Shown here piece by piece: positions 51,292 to 63,191 of a stretch of 64,000 nucleotides of DNA. This DNA is from Phyllostachys edulis. Its lineage: Eukaryota; Streptophyta; Magnoliopsida; Poales; Poaceae. A program made the translations under genes and the position numbers. The DNA lies in contig CM070562.1 of NCBI GenBank assembly GCA_036346405.1, forward strand, positions 104,174,999 to 104,238,998, written 5' to 3'. Each line of letters begins with the position of its first letter. Position 1 is the stretch's first letter. The notes under the pieces were generated by a model. It had not been told where the DNA came from and did not search any database. It saw nothing but the letters and a program-made list of their open reading frames with translations.

Positions 51292-51519
51292 ATGGAGGCG
51301 AATAGGATACGGACGCCGCAAGGAGCTCACAAGGTGGCGATCTGCGGGGAGATCGGTGGCGGCGAGAAGGCGTTGCGGCGGTGGGGATGGCAAGTGCCGG
51401 TTCGGGCGGAGGTGGTCGCGGTCGGGTTCTTGGCCACCTTGACGTTGCTCGTGCTGGTGTCCGTCGGCGCCGGAAGCCTGGCCGCGTTCTCGTCACCAAG
51501 GACGGAATTCGTGCAATAG
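51292..51519 (+). pseudogene. Orphan first exon of a GT37 fucosyltransferase gene
   Basis: A 75-residue frame has a short basic N-terminus and then RRWGWQVPVRAEVVAVGFLA followed by TLTLLVLVSVGAG. This resembles exon 1 of the intact gene at 44846 (RAGWRGAVRPEMVLVGFLIT then LPLLVFVF): Arg/Trp-rich stem, acidic residue, then a membrane anchor. It ends at a TAG in exon-like sequence about ten bases before a GT (agcaag|gtaacc), where the family would have its donor site. No GT37 catalytic exon follows before the next gene's own first exon at 54411. It is best read as a duplicated exon whose partner is lost. A short membrane protein is possible but unsupported. Confidence 0.6.
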
Positions 51520-51698
51520 CAAGGTAACCATTAACCAAGAGCGTGCATTCAGTTCGTTGTTCCTTGTTCGTTTACGCACACATTCATTCAGTTACTACTA
51601 CTAGACGCCATTACATGATTTAACAGCCAGAGGAAATCTCCTCCACCCACGCGTCCACATTACTCCAAAAGAGCGTGGCCATCGGATCTTCGTTGGAC

Positions 51699-52112
51699 GA
51701 ATCTTTTTTTTTATTTTGGCTCCCTGACACCACTCAATTGCAAAAATAGCTTCCGTCCTATTTTATTTGTAAATCTAGCCCTCCCTTCATGACCTTCCGT
51801 GGTCGGGGAGTGGGGAAGGTCACTTTCCCCACTCGGGGAGCGCAGAAAGGCACGGGAGGCTGGCCTAGCGTGGGACCGGCCACTTGCCGCGGTGCGTGAG
51901 CGTGGAAAGGGCCTTTCCGTGGTGGCTGAGCGCGGAAACTCCCTAGTTCCGCGGTCGCTGTCCATTCCCGTGGAGATTCGCGCTAATCACCTACCTTTCG
52001 CGCTCACTGACCACGGTAAGAGAGGGAGGGGGGCTAGATTTGCAAATAAAACGGCACGGGGGCTATTTTTGCAATTGAGTAGTGTCAGGAGGCCAAAATA
52101 AAAAAAAGATTC
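51699..52112. mobile_element. Foldback element with 9-bp target duplication (Mutator-type MITE), F4
   Basis: The left end gaatctttttttttattttg and the right end in reverse complement gaatctttttttattttgg are inverted copies that pair for about 90 bp. Flanks carry an exact 9-bp duplication tcgttggac (51690-51698 and 52113-52121). The interior is GC-rich and contains smaller inverted pieces such as ggaaggtcactttcc. Long terminal repeats and the 9-bp duplication point to a Mutator-like origin. Confidence 0.85.
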
Positions 52113-52199
52113 TCGTTGGACGGGCGAGATCGTGCGCTAGGAGCTGGTGCGTGTGCTGGGAAGGGAGGCCATCCAGCCGTGCGACGATCGCCATCGGAT

Positions 52200-53160
52200 A
52201 AACAACGTCGCGTGCCAGCGCACGAGCCCTAGCTCTCTCCTCCCATCTCCTCTCTCGCTGAAACCCGCGCCGCCTCTCTTCCCCTCACTGCTTTCCCCTC
52301 CGTCCGCTCCCTCGGTCTGCCTCCACAGCCACGTCGCTCCGTCCCTCTTCCTCCCTCGCCGCCCCCTCGAGCTCCCTCCCCCGCTTGCGGCCGCTCTCCC
52401 CAGACCCTACTCTCCAGCGCCTTCTCCTCCTCGTCGTCGCTGTCGTAGTCCTCTCCGCCTCCTTTCTCCCGCGCGCCTGCGGTCGCCCCTCTTTGCCTCC
52501 ACCCGCCTTGCCTCGCGCTGCCTCACCTTTGGCCTCCTCTCTCCCATCCGCCTTCGCTCTACTCTTCGCCTCCAGTCCTCACCCTCCTCCTCTTCCTCTC
52601 CTCCTCGCCGCCGCCGCCTCCGGGCCCTTCCTCTTCCTGCCCCTTCGGTCTCCCTCCTAGCCGCCGCCTCGGAGCCTACCCTCGCTCTCCCTCTTCTGCC
52701 AGCGCTGACGTCCCTTTCCTCCTTGGTCTCCCTCCCCCGCCGCTGCCGCGCCCTCCCTCTTCCTCCCTCTTGCACCCTCGGCCTCCCTGCCCAGCCGCCG
52801 CGTACGCGCCACCAGCGGCTCAGGCCCTTTCCTCTTCCTACCCTCTCCTCCCCGGTCTCCCTCACCCGCCGTCGCAGCACCCTCCCTCTTCCTCCCTACC
52901 GCAACCTCGGGCTCCCTACCCGGTCGCCGTCGTCCCTCGCTCTTTCTACTTCGTCGCCCACTTGGTTTCCCTCCCACGCTGTTGTTCCTTCCTTCCCTTC
53001 CCCCCGCCTCCTCCCACCACCAAGCCCCGCCACTGCCTCTCCCTCTCTGACTCCTGTTTCTCTCCCTCTCCCTTCTCCGCCTCCATCCTTCTTCACCCAC
53101 CGCACCTGCCTCTCCTTCCCATGCCGCATCATCCTTCGCCCTCCTCGCTTCGCTGCCGGG
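52200..53160. repeat. Pyrimidine-rich low-complexity tract with 129-bp repeat
   Basis: Nearly 1 kb is C- and T-rich on the plus strand. A unit starting ggtctccctc and containing accctccctcttcctccct-type sequence occurs at 52725 and again at 52854, 129 bp apart, with a more diverged third start near 52960. The 341-codon plus-strand frame (52147-53172) and the minus-strand frames follow from this composition and repeat length (129 is 43 codons). I do not annotate them as genes. Confidence 0.7.
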
Positions 53161-53179
53161 ACTCAACCGTAGGTGGTGG

Positions 53180-54410
53180 GGGCATGGAGGTCATCTAGGG
53201 ACGCCACCGGTCACAGCTACGGACTCATCACCATTGGTGGCCACAGCTCTTTTGGAATAATTTGTAAGATGCACTTTCAATACATTTTTTAAATTTTTCG
53301 TTGAATCTTAATGTTACTACATGCATTGTGGAATTCCTAGATGCTGAAGAACCCAAATTAGGGATAAACTTGTGGCTGACTAACATATTCGAAATTCAGG
53401 AGTTTTTCGGTGAATCTGATTGTTTGAACTGGCGATAAAGACACATATTTGTAATTTTTTGGAATGATTATTTATTTTTGTAATTATCTTTAAAAAAAAT
53501 TCGGATTTTATATATGAAACCTCCTCGATCATTTGAGTTGGTTCAACACTGTTCGAGACATTTCCTTTTAATAAAAAACTAGTGACATACAATAGAAAGT
53601 GGAGCTTCGAAAAGAAAAACGAAGGACATGTACGGACTAGCACTGCATCAATAATGTTTAACACTGTAGCCAGTACTGTGTTAGTGCTGCCGTGTCACTC
53701 AGTCTGAAGAGTTGGATTTTGATCAAATGGTACAAACATTGCCCTAATACAACTACAAGATACTGTGGCACCTCCTTATTTCGTGCTTTACTGCATAGGA
53801 TCCCATTTGATTGGGTTCATCACTGTACCACCAAAGGAATTGGGAATGCCAACCCATTAAAGTCCAGGTCTTCGAACTGCTGGCACCAAGCATACTTGTC
53901 AATATTATTCTGGATGCTATATCGGATTGGCTCCTGGAATAAGACATTTCGCATCGATTCATACCAGCGTACTGTTCTGGAGTTTAATAATATACATTTA
54001 TAAGTACATATAAGCTTAATTATATGCACACCAAATTTTACTTATAATATTGTTACAAATATATAGCAGTAGGATCAAATATAACTTATAGTTCTATGGG
54101 TATATGAGTACAATAGACAGTATTATCAATTCTACCGGCATGATCAGTATCGAAGGCGTTATGACTAGTATTGATCGATATTGAACTAGTATTGACTGAT
54201 ATCGAGACCAGTACAAAGCGTATGATTGCTCCGTACCGATTTAGTTGCGAAATGTACCGTACCAGAAAGGTGGTATTAAGTTACAACGAAGCAGTGCAAG
54301 CTGCAACCACTCGGTCGTGCCACTCGGTCGTGGGTCGTGGCGGACAACTTTGACAACTCTGCCTCAGAAAGGGCAAAGCAAACGAGCGAGCAGATGATAT
54401 TAGCTCGCTC
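53180..54410. other. Intergenic DNA upstream of fucosyltransferase gene 2
   Basis: No gene is recognised. A short region near 54130-54230 repeats phrases such as actagtattgatcgatattg and actagtattgactgatatcg. The part next to 54411 should hold the promoter, but no clear TATA box was picked out. Confidence 0.4.
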
Positions 54411-57400
54411 ATGGAGAGGCCGAGCAACAGCGATGGGAGCAACGGCGGCGTGGATGACGACGAGGAGAGGCAGCCTCTGGGCGGCGGCCTGGAGACGGAG
54501 AGGGCGCCCCATCCCCAGGCCCACGCCGCGGAGCAGGAGACTGGGCGGGGCAGGTTCCGGCGCGCCTCCGTGCGCGCCGCGCTGGTGCTCTGCTTGCTGA
54601 CGCTCCCGGCCGTCCTGCTCCTGCAGCGGTGGCAGGCCATCTCCTCGCCGGAGTGGCTCTTCGAAGCTGAGCCCCCTGCGGAGGACGACGACCAAGGTAC
54701 TACTCGTCCACACGTACTACATCTATGCGCATATGTTCTCTTGCTTATACCCAGCGATCTGTATAGCCAGAAAGTGTGTGGTACCGTCGCGAACGGTCAC
54801 TGACTAGCGATCTGATCGTGTTTACACTAGCTGATTTCGTCTGCGATGGACGATCGGCACGTAGAATTTGCACTTGCGCAACAGCTGTGGCTTTCGTGAT
54901 TCCAAAGAGAGATATAGCTACTAGCTAGTGAGATAGCACGAGCGATTATTCGTCTTCACCTGCCACCGATAGGAAAGCACTCAAAGCAGGAAGGGATGGA
55001 AGTTAGCATGAAATTAACTTTCTTGGGAGAATCGTAGGAGGGAGGGGTGTACAAGGAGATTAGAGCAAATCTGTAAAGCAGATTCCTTTGCCTCCGTGCT
55101 GCTTATTTTATTTGGACACATGGATCGTTTCACAAAGAAATCAGTGGTCCTCATCCGAGGAGTAATTATAGATGAATAGCGTCCTTGACACATAAGAGCA
55201 TCTACAACAATCCACCTCACCAAGCATTAGAGGCCGCTTGCATCACTTTTAGATGATGTGGAGGAGAGAAGATGAGAAGAGAAGATGAAGCTGTTTCTAC
55301 ATGAAGAAACTATCAGATTGTTAATACCAAAACATAAGAAACAATAAAAAAAACTCTATTGGAGGCTTAGTTGTTACCTAAATACTCATTTTGTGGGTCC
55401 CACTGCCTACCAACAAGCTTGTAGCAATTAAAGTCTTAGATACAAGTTTAAGAAACAATCCATTGGAATGATTGTTTCTAACAACCAGATTGAGTACTCT
55501 CTTTTCTCTTAGTAACAAGCTAAGAAACAAACTATTGTAGATGCTCTAAGGATCTTTTCAAATTAAACATAGAATTAGTTCTCAATAGATAAGATAGAAT
55601 TAGTTCTGTACATATATTAGGATATATTAAGCCAAGAAAATGAAAACCTGTAGCCATTTAGCTAAAATCAACTATAATAGCCTACTTTAGTCTTTAAAAA
55701 GTTTTTTCTTTCTTTATTTATTTAAGAAAAGGTAAGTGGAATAATTTAATCTGTATTTAAAAAAAAACAGATTTAATCTGTATTTGACCTCTAGTTTTCT
55801 GGATGCTATGTTTCTCATTCCTGCTGGGAAATTGCATGCATCTGCAGTTCAAGGGGATATACAGAGAAACCATCACGCTTGGCGATATAAGACCTTTTAA
55901 GAGTGGGCATGACAGGACCTTGCTGGAAGCCTGGAACTGGTCCATGTCCAACTACTAATTTTAGATTATAGTTAATAGTGGCCCACTGCGTGAGGGGCCA
56001 GCAAAAAACTACGTCCTTCTCATCTGTTCTGCCAGTCCATTGAGTTTGTAGAAAGGGCAGCCCTATGAAATATGAGCTCCAAACGGCCCGCATGATCTCT
56101 TGCAACTTGCAAGCAATTTTAATGAGGAAAAGAACAAGCAACCAGCCAACCATTCGAAATATATGCATATATATTTAATTACTTCAAGTGGTTATGAACT
56201 ATCTTTGTTGCATGCTTTAGTATCGTTCATTGAATAGTCACTTTTTCTGTTGGTCCTTTGTGGCATTATATTTGGCTACAGCCAAGGGCGGAACCACATA
56301 TAATCACCTGGTGTCACAGGACACTGGGTTCAAATTTTTTTTAGCGAGGATCAATTTATATATACCATATGTGCACCCTCCAATCCAAAAACTGTGCACC
56401 CTGGAGTCGTCCCACGTGGCGACGCGGGTAAGCGGACTAGGTTCATCGCTAATGATGTTGTGGTTCATCGCTTCATTAACTTGAAAGAATGTAAGTACTA
56501 AAAGGTAATTTATTTACTTAACTATTTTTTTTAATCATTCTACTAACTATATCCAGGGTTATCGATATCAGGGAACAGTTGGGATTACAACTAAGGCTGA
56601 CAATTACTACTAACAAGACCGTTGTATGAAAGATTTAATCTAAACAACTAAATTACAAGATAATAGAAATCACTAAGGTTCTACCAAGACTAACTATATC
56701 TTTCCTAGGACTAGGTTCACTTACGCGTAAATCAACAAGTATACTATGAATTGGTACTAGGCTAAAATCACTCTCACCCTTCAGATAATACTACCTTTTC
56801 ATCGGTTCACCTGTCACATGATAAGACTAATCTAAGTGTAGCAAGCTCTGCACTATTTGATATATATCAATTGACTAAATCCAAATACCATGTTTCAATC
56901 TAGTAACTAATAAGTTGATTACGGAAATCAATAAAATACTGCAATATCAAATGGACTGATCAAAGCAATAAAATATCATAAGCATCAAATAAACTGATCA
57001 AATCAATTTGGGCCGAAAAGGGTGTCTCGGGGCCCAAAGACCTGTCGGCAAGAAGCCCAGTACCGAAGCGGCACAAGGGCTCGCACGCCAGTTCTCGACA
57101 ACTTCCTGGTCTTCATAACTTTTGTGTCCGACCTCGATTCGAGCAAATATTATATGCATTTCGATCGGCTCAACTAGGCGTAAGTCATGGTAACCTCCAA
57201 TTTTATCATTTGATAAAGTTGATTTTTGCACATTTCCAAAGGAAGCTCTTTATCGACTCCTTTTAGCTAATTTCCTGCGAAAAAAGTGAAATACAATATA
57301 TCTCTGAATTTCGTTAGGGTTAGTTGCCAAATGACACAATTTAGCATAAATACCGCTATAAATGATAATAATATGGGGCGAGTAAAGCATAAAAAACGAG

Positions 57401-59334
57401 CACCAATAGTAAGCATATTGATCGCTACTTCTTTATCATTGTACATTGCCGTCGGTTATGTCGAATTATTGATGTTAAAAATAAGTGCACACGTTACTAT
57501 TTAGTACAATATTGCTTGAAAAATTCACATGTTGCTATATGTATAGTGAAGTAGTGAATCCTGGTCAAATTCGTTCTAGTTCCGCCGCCTACAGCACACT
57601 TTGTTCTAATATTTTTCTGTTACTGGCTTATTCAAACAATACAACTTTTTAGTGCTCCTCTGACAACTTTTTAGTGCTCCTCTGACATTGTCATTTTTCA
57701 TGTCCCAACCCTTTGTGGTGCTTTTAAGTAATTTACCATGTTTTCCTCCATGTTAATGAACTACAAGTTGCAGCAGCAAGCAAAAATGTTTTTTAGTCCT
57801 TTCCTTGTATTATTTTCTTGCAGTCGCTTAAAACATCTTATCTTCTTCAGATATACAAGATGATATGTCTGATGATCTATCTCCGTCACCACAAAGGTAC
57901 GACAAACTTCTGGGTGGCCTTCTGATTGAGGGATTTGATGAAAGATCTTGTCGAAGCAGGTATCAGTTTGCACGCTATCACAGGTATGCCGCAAGAATGC
58001 CTTCTCCATACCTCATAGAAAGGTTAAGGAGACAAGAAGCATTGCAGAAGAAGTGCGGTCCAGGCACCAAATCATACAAGAAAGCCACGGAACAGCTGAG
58101 GTCCGGTCAGGCCAGCAACGGGACGGATTGCAACTATCTGTTCCTTATAATCCACGCTGGGTTAGGGAACCGGATGCTTGAGATCACTTCAGCATTCCTT
58201 TACGCTCTCCTTACAAACCGGGTCTTGCTTGTGGACCGCTATAAGGAGATTGCTGACCTTTTCTGCGAACCTTTTCCTGAAACTTCATGGTTAGTTCCTT
58301 CAGATTTCCCTCCGAGCTATGGCGAGTTTACTCAGAGTACTCGAGAGAGCTATGGCAACATGCTGCAGAATAAAGTTATTGGTGGCAATACAGATCGGTC
58401 TCTGGTCGGTACCAGACCTCCCTACGTGTACCTCCACCTTGATGGCAACTATGGTTTTCATGACAAGCTTTTCTTCTGCGAAGACGACCAACAGTTCCTG
58501 CAAGGTGTGCCATGGCTGATCATGAGAACTGACATGTACTTTGTGCCATCGCTGTTTCTTATTCCAACTTACCAAGATGAACTCAGCAGACTATTTCCTG
58601 AGAAAGACACTGTTTTCCATCACCTGGCACGCTATCTTTTTCATCCGACAAATAGCATCTGGTATGAAGTGACAAAGTACTACAGGTCCTACCTTGCCAA
58701 TGCTGATAAAAGAGTAGGAATTCAGATCAGAATATATGAGAAAAAGGGCATCTTGCAAAGAAATGGTCCATTTCCACACATTTTAGAACAGATCCTTTCA
58801 TGTGCTCAGAATGAAAAGCTGCTTCCAGAAATCAGTATGACAGACGAAGCAGCGCCTGCGACTGGGAATAACCCAACAATTGCCGTTCTTACGACTTCTT
58901 TGAGCTCTTGGTACAGTGATCAGATCCAGGAAAAGTACAGTCAGCACCAAACAGTCGACGGCACCACCGTTAAAGTATACCAGCCGAGCCACGAGGAGTA
59001 CCAGACGTCAAGGAACAAGAAGCACAACATGAAGGCACTGGCCGAGATCTATCTGCTGAGCATGACCGACGTACTCATCACCAGTGGCTTTTCCACGTTC
59101 GGCTACGCCGCTCAGGGCCTTTCTGGCCTGACGCCGTGGATTATGTTCAGGACAGAGAACCACGTCGTGCCTGACCCGCCGTGCCGCCGCGCCATGTCCA
59201 TTGAGCCGTGCTTCCATCAAGCTCCCTACTACGACTGCAAGGCGAAGAGGGACGCTGACTTGGGCAAGGTGGTACCTTACGTGAGGCACTGCGAGGACGT
59301 GGGCTGGGGGCTGAAGACGTTGAAGTACAAATGA
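54411..59334 (+). CDS. GT37 xyloglucan-type alpha-1,2-fucosyltransferase (gene 2)
   Basis: Exon 1 (54411-54696) and exon 2 (57851-59334) join in phase to 589 residues. A cytosolic tail of about 50 residues precedes a membrane anchor (RAALVLCLLTLPAVLLL, near 54-70), a stem, and then the GT37 domain. Landmarks: RYDKLLGGLLIEGFDERSCR, CGPGTKSYKKA, GLGNRMLEITSAFLYALLTN near 199, HHLARYLFHPTNSIWY near 356, the GDP-fucose motif VGIQIRIYEKKG near 383, and ALAEIYLLSMTDVLITSGFS with TFGYAAQGLSGL near 510. The same exon layout, phase and motifs as gene 1 show tandem duplication, but the stems and anchors differ. The 3.15-kb intron carries a Tourist-like MITE at 55196. Acceptor specificity cannot be inferred. 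An alternative ATG in exon 2 (57865) would lose the anchor and is not preferred. Confidence 0.92.
55196..55546. mobile_element. Tourist-like MITE in the gene 2 intron
   Basis: The left end GAGCATCTACAA and the right end in reverse complement GAGCATCTACAAT match, and TAA is duplicated on both sides (55193-55195 and 55547-55549). The 351-bp AT-rich interior is non-coding. It lies in the intron of the fucosyltransferase gene. Confidence 0.8.
57641..57684. repeat. 22-bp perfect tandem duplication
   Basis: The phrase beginning acaactttttagtgctcc occurs twice without a spacer, 57641-57662 and 57663-57684, in the gene 2 intron. Confidence 0.9.
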
Positions 59335-59880
59335 ATTGATTGTCTTTTCTCATCAGCTAAGCTTTTGGATGAATTGATTAGTGCATGCAACTCAATATAG
59401 TATCAGAACCTAGAGATCTTGAGTTTAAGATCCGGTCGACACAATTAAAAAAATTACAGTCTATTTCTATTCCACGTCTTAGACCTGAGTAAGTTTACAC
59501 GTGAGAGAGTGTTGAAGTATAAGTGAATTATCTGTTTTTTCTTGTTAGGTTAAGTTTTTGGATGAATTGGTTAATGCATGTAACTCAATAGAAGATTGTA
59601 AATCAGACTCAGTGGTAGCGGTAAATTTGTCGGACACGTGCCCTCGCTAACTAGAGCAGGATTCTTTTAGAAAAAACAATTATAAAGATTTGTTATTTTT
59701 CCCTCTTGTATTTGATCCAAGTGTAGATAGTTTAAAAAAAGGTTTATATATTTTTTTCTTTTTTTTATAAAAGGATCTTCCCCATTTCTATTAATAGAAA
59801 CCAGAACTTACAAGGTTCAAGTACCAACACAAAACAAAAGTTTTAAGCTTGATGAGGATTAAAATCTCTAAATATTATTT
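59335..59880. other. 3' flank of fucosyltransferase gene 2
   Basis: The first part should hold the 3' UTR of gene 2. The phrase gttaagtttttggatgaatt (near 59550), also near 59357 as gctaagcttttggatgaatt, is a local duplication of about 195 bp offset. Nothing else is recognised. Confidence 0.4.
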
Positions 59881-61830
59881 TATTTAATTAAAGACTACAC
59901 GACCTTCATAGTCGTAACCCCTAAGACTAACGACCCATATGATCGTAAGGATTCCAGATATTACATAATGGATACCCTGGTCGGATGAGGTCCTGTACCC
60001 AATCCCCGATAAAATGACTGTTCGTAGAAGCAATGAATTGTTGTTTGGATCCGATTCTACGCATATTCCTCTCGTGTGATAAATAGAGTATATGCCTTAT
60101 TTACTCTAAGCCACGCGACGTTTGCAGCCCTAAGACACTGACAGTAACCACCATATGGTTATTATCTCCTTCTGATATTAACTGCCGAACAGTTGATACT
60201 TCACCAACTGCTGTCTTTCTCCGACCAGTCGAGACACTTCCAATAGGCGTTTCTTCCGGGAGTAATTGCCACCACTTCGCCAACTACTTAAAGGAGAACA
60301 CAAACAGCAGAAGGGAATCCAATTGGGAAAATCAACAGACGATTGGATTTCAGCTGAAGTATTAGCATAGCAATTAGTACACCAAGTGTAATTAGGGCTA
60401 GTCCACTGCCTTGTCAAGGGCATCCCCTGTAAAGGATCCAGTTTATAGCAATAAAGAGCAATCTCATTCTCTCCCAAGAACTCTTTGTCATTTTCCTATA
60501 TTTATTTTGTAAGATCGGCAACTCGATCGTCGACAGCTAGCGCCATCCGTGGGGAAGAAAGCATTAGAAGAAATGCAAATTCTCAGGTCAAAGGTAAAAC
60601 CCGTGAAATATACCTTCCATGGGATAGTTCCTGGTTCTACACCTAAACCGATAGGGCAGCTATCCTTACCGGTTACGTTCGGAATACCTGACAACTTCCG
60701 AACAAAAACGACTCCATTTGATATGGTGGATTTCGAAACCGCATACAATGGAATCCTCGGTCGTCCGGCATTGGCAAATTTTCTGATAGCCACATATTAC
60801 GATTATCAGAGTTTAAAAATGCCAGAACCGAAAGGAGTCATCACGGTTCGAGGAGATCGAAAAATAGCTTATGCATGCGATCGAAAATCCTTAGAACTGA
60901 TCTATGAACTTTCGACCAGGGAAACTAATCCACCTACCATGCAGGTCAAGCACTCGAGGTCAAAGATAGCCCTAAAGCCTTCTGATCAGACTAAGGAGGT
61001 ACCACTCGACAAAGACGCTTCCTCGGAAAGTGTCCAAATGTCGTCTGAGTCAGGAAATACTAACGCATCTACCCAAAAGGTACTATTCAGGGCATCACTC
61101 AACCCCAAATAGGATAGTCGCTCGTCTCCTTCCTCCGAGCAAACCTGGACGTATTCGTCTGGCAGGCGTCCGACATACCCAAAGTCCCCAGGGAGGTGAT
61201 CGAGTACATGCTAGCTCTCCAACCTGACAAAAAACCAGTCAAGCATAAGCTAAAGCGCTTCGCACCTGATTGGAAGGGGGCAATCTAGTCGGAGATCGAC
61301 AAGCTTCTTCAGGATGGGTTCATTCATGAAGTCGACTACCCAGAGTGGCTCGCCAACCCTGTAATGGTTAGAAAAAGTAATGGAAAATGACGAATGTGTA
61401 TTGACTTCACAGATCTTAATAAAGCTTATCCGAAGGATGACTTTCCCGTTCCACGCATTGATCAACTTATAGACTCTACTTCCAGGTGTGAGTTGTTAAG
61501 TTTTTTGGATGCGTATTCAAGGTACCACCAGATTAATATGAGTAAAGATGATGAAGAGAAAACGTCCTTCATCACACCATATGGCACTTACAGCTACGTT
61601 AAGATGCCATTTGGTCTCAAAAACGCTGATGCAACTTTTCAAAAATTAATGCAAAAACCTTTAATCCTCAATTAGGTCGACATCTAGAAGCCTACGTGGA
61701 TGACTTGGTTGTGAAAAGTATCAACGCTGGCGACCATATTTCTGACCTACACGAGACTATCAATAACTTAAGAAGGCATAACCTTAAATTAAATCTAGAG
61801 AAGTGTGTATTTGGAGTTTCTTCTGGAAAG
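59880..61830 (+). mobile_element. Decayed Ty3/gypsy (Tat-like) retrotransposon, partial
   Basis: An LTR end ...gatcgtcgaca (to 60535) is followed by tagcgccatccgtggggaa, similar to the primer-binding site of grass Tat-type elements. The plus strand then encodes the tail of the protease region (DMVDFETAYNGILGRPALAN, near 60730), a linker, and reverse transcriptase: MCIDFTDLNKAYPKDDFPVP, then FLDAYSRYHQINM, MPFGLKNADATFQKLMQ and AYVDDLVVKS with the catalytic DD. Stops replace a Gln near 61288 and a Trp near 61388, and a single-base deletion near 61660 shifts the frame (FNPQLGRHLEAY lies in the next frame). Coding stops at SSGK, exactly where TGTCACGCCCCGG begins (61831). The 5' LTR limit near 59880 is uncertain. 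This element is inactive. Confidence 0.75.
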
Positions 61831-63191
61831 TGTCACGCCCCGGGTAAACCACCCCGAGACTTACTATGCATACCGGGCTAGTCCCACGATCAGTCGCTAG
61901 CCCGTACAGTTCAACAATGATGTGATCACAGCCATACAACCAAACTAAACATGAAGTAGACAAATTAACAAATATTAACAGCAAAAGACCTTATGGTCAA
62001 GCTTTTTTTTACAGAGGTCTACCACGAAGGGCTACAACAACAGAGAGGTCGCAACGGAACAACAAAACAAAATACACGTGGAGGCCACACGACATGCCCA
62101 CAGGCAATCAAGTGGAGGATGTCCTAGCACGAGAGGTCTTCAAAGACCTCCTCTTCAAAGAGGTCGGAGCACCCTGGGAGGTCTTCATCAACTGCTGATA
62201 AACCAGAGGGCACAATCCATGAGTACTTTTGAATGTACTCAGCAAGCCGTAGGGAATGAATGCAAATATATTCATGCAGGGCTCCACAAAGGTAGCTGTA
62301 TGGTTACTTTGCATAAAATGATACTGAATTGAAATACAGTAAGTAGATTGTAAGGCACAAGTTGAAAGAGTAATATATAAATAACATGTTTTCTTTAAAA
62401 ATAACACACGACCACCCTAGTCGTGAGCCCGACCACTCAGAACCAACCACAACAACCAGTTTTGAGAAAGATCTACCCCTTGCATGAAATCACCAGGTAT
62501 GTCCATAACCGAGGATGCAGCTATTCGAATAGATTCTTTCCTCTGCACAGGTTGTATAGCTTTACCTACAAGACACGAGTTCTCTAGTTTGTTTGGCACC
62601 CGTCGATGCCTCTGCTCACGACCTTAGGTAAGCAAGCTAGAGCACGTGACAAGGCTTTTACAAGGTTCTGCTTTGATTTGTTTTCGCTCGCTAAGGTTTT
62701 GCCTTCCTGGCCCCCTCTTGCGTCAAGTGTGGGCGTAAATCCCAGGTCCTTCCACACATCCACCAAAACGAAACCAAATCAAAGCATTGCTAATTAATTG
62801 GCCAGGTCCACCCCACAATGGACTTGTGGTAGTACGGTAAGGCCCGGATCGAACTCTTACAAGGTTAAGTCCTTAGCGGGTGCTTAGGCGAGACCTCCTT
62901 ATCCCAGTGTGCATAAAGCACCCCTTTTACTGCACGATCACTCGCCCGAGCAAAAATATTTTGGGTTCAACCCGGCCAATAACCACCCTAGTCATGGCAC
63001 AACAAATTTTTATTAGCGGCCACACAGGCCAGCGGCAACGCTTGCAAGACAACACATGCCAAGACAAATATGTGCCACAATTCCATAATTTCTTAGTCAA
63101 ATTTAACATCTTGAGAGAGGTGACCGAGACAACGCGTAACTAAGTAGGTCTAAGCAAGATACACACCCATGTTGGTTATCACAAAGAGGTC
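61831..63191. mobile_element. Retroelement LTR-like segment inserted in the gypsy reverse transcriptase
   Basis: It starts TGTCACGCCCCGGGTAAACC, a TG-type LTR end similar to the TGTAACACCCCG end at 37964. It interrupts the reverse transcriptase of the gypsy element. It holds no recognisable protein. Its other end is not clear, because the sequence runs into the TGTCGGTG repeat at 63192. It may be a solo LTR or a partial element. Confidence 0.5.

Noticed and set aside
52147..53172. 341-codon Pro/Ser/Leu-rich frame
   Set aside because: Low-complexity pyrimidine tract with a 129-bp repeat; frames of 140-170 codons are also open on other frames and the opposite strand, and no domain is visible.
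57865..59334. Intronless fucosyltransferase starting at the ATG at 57865
   Set aside because: It would lack the Golgi anchor. Exon 1 at 54411-54696 joins in phase at the acceptor ending at 57850.
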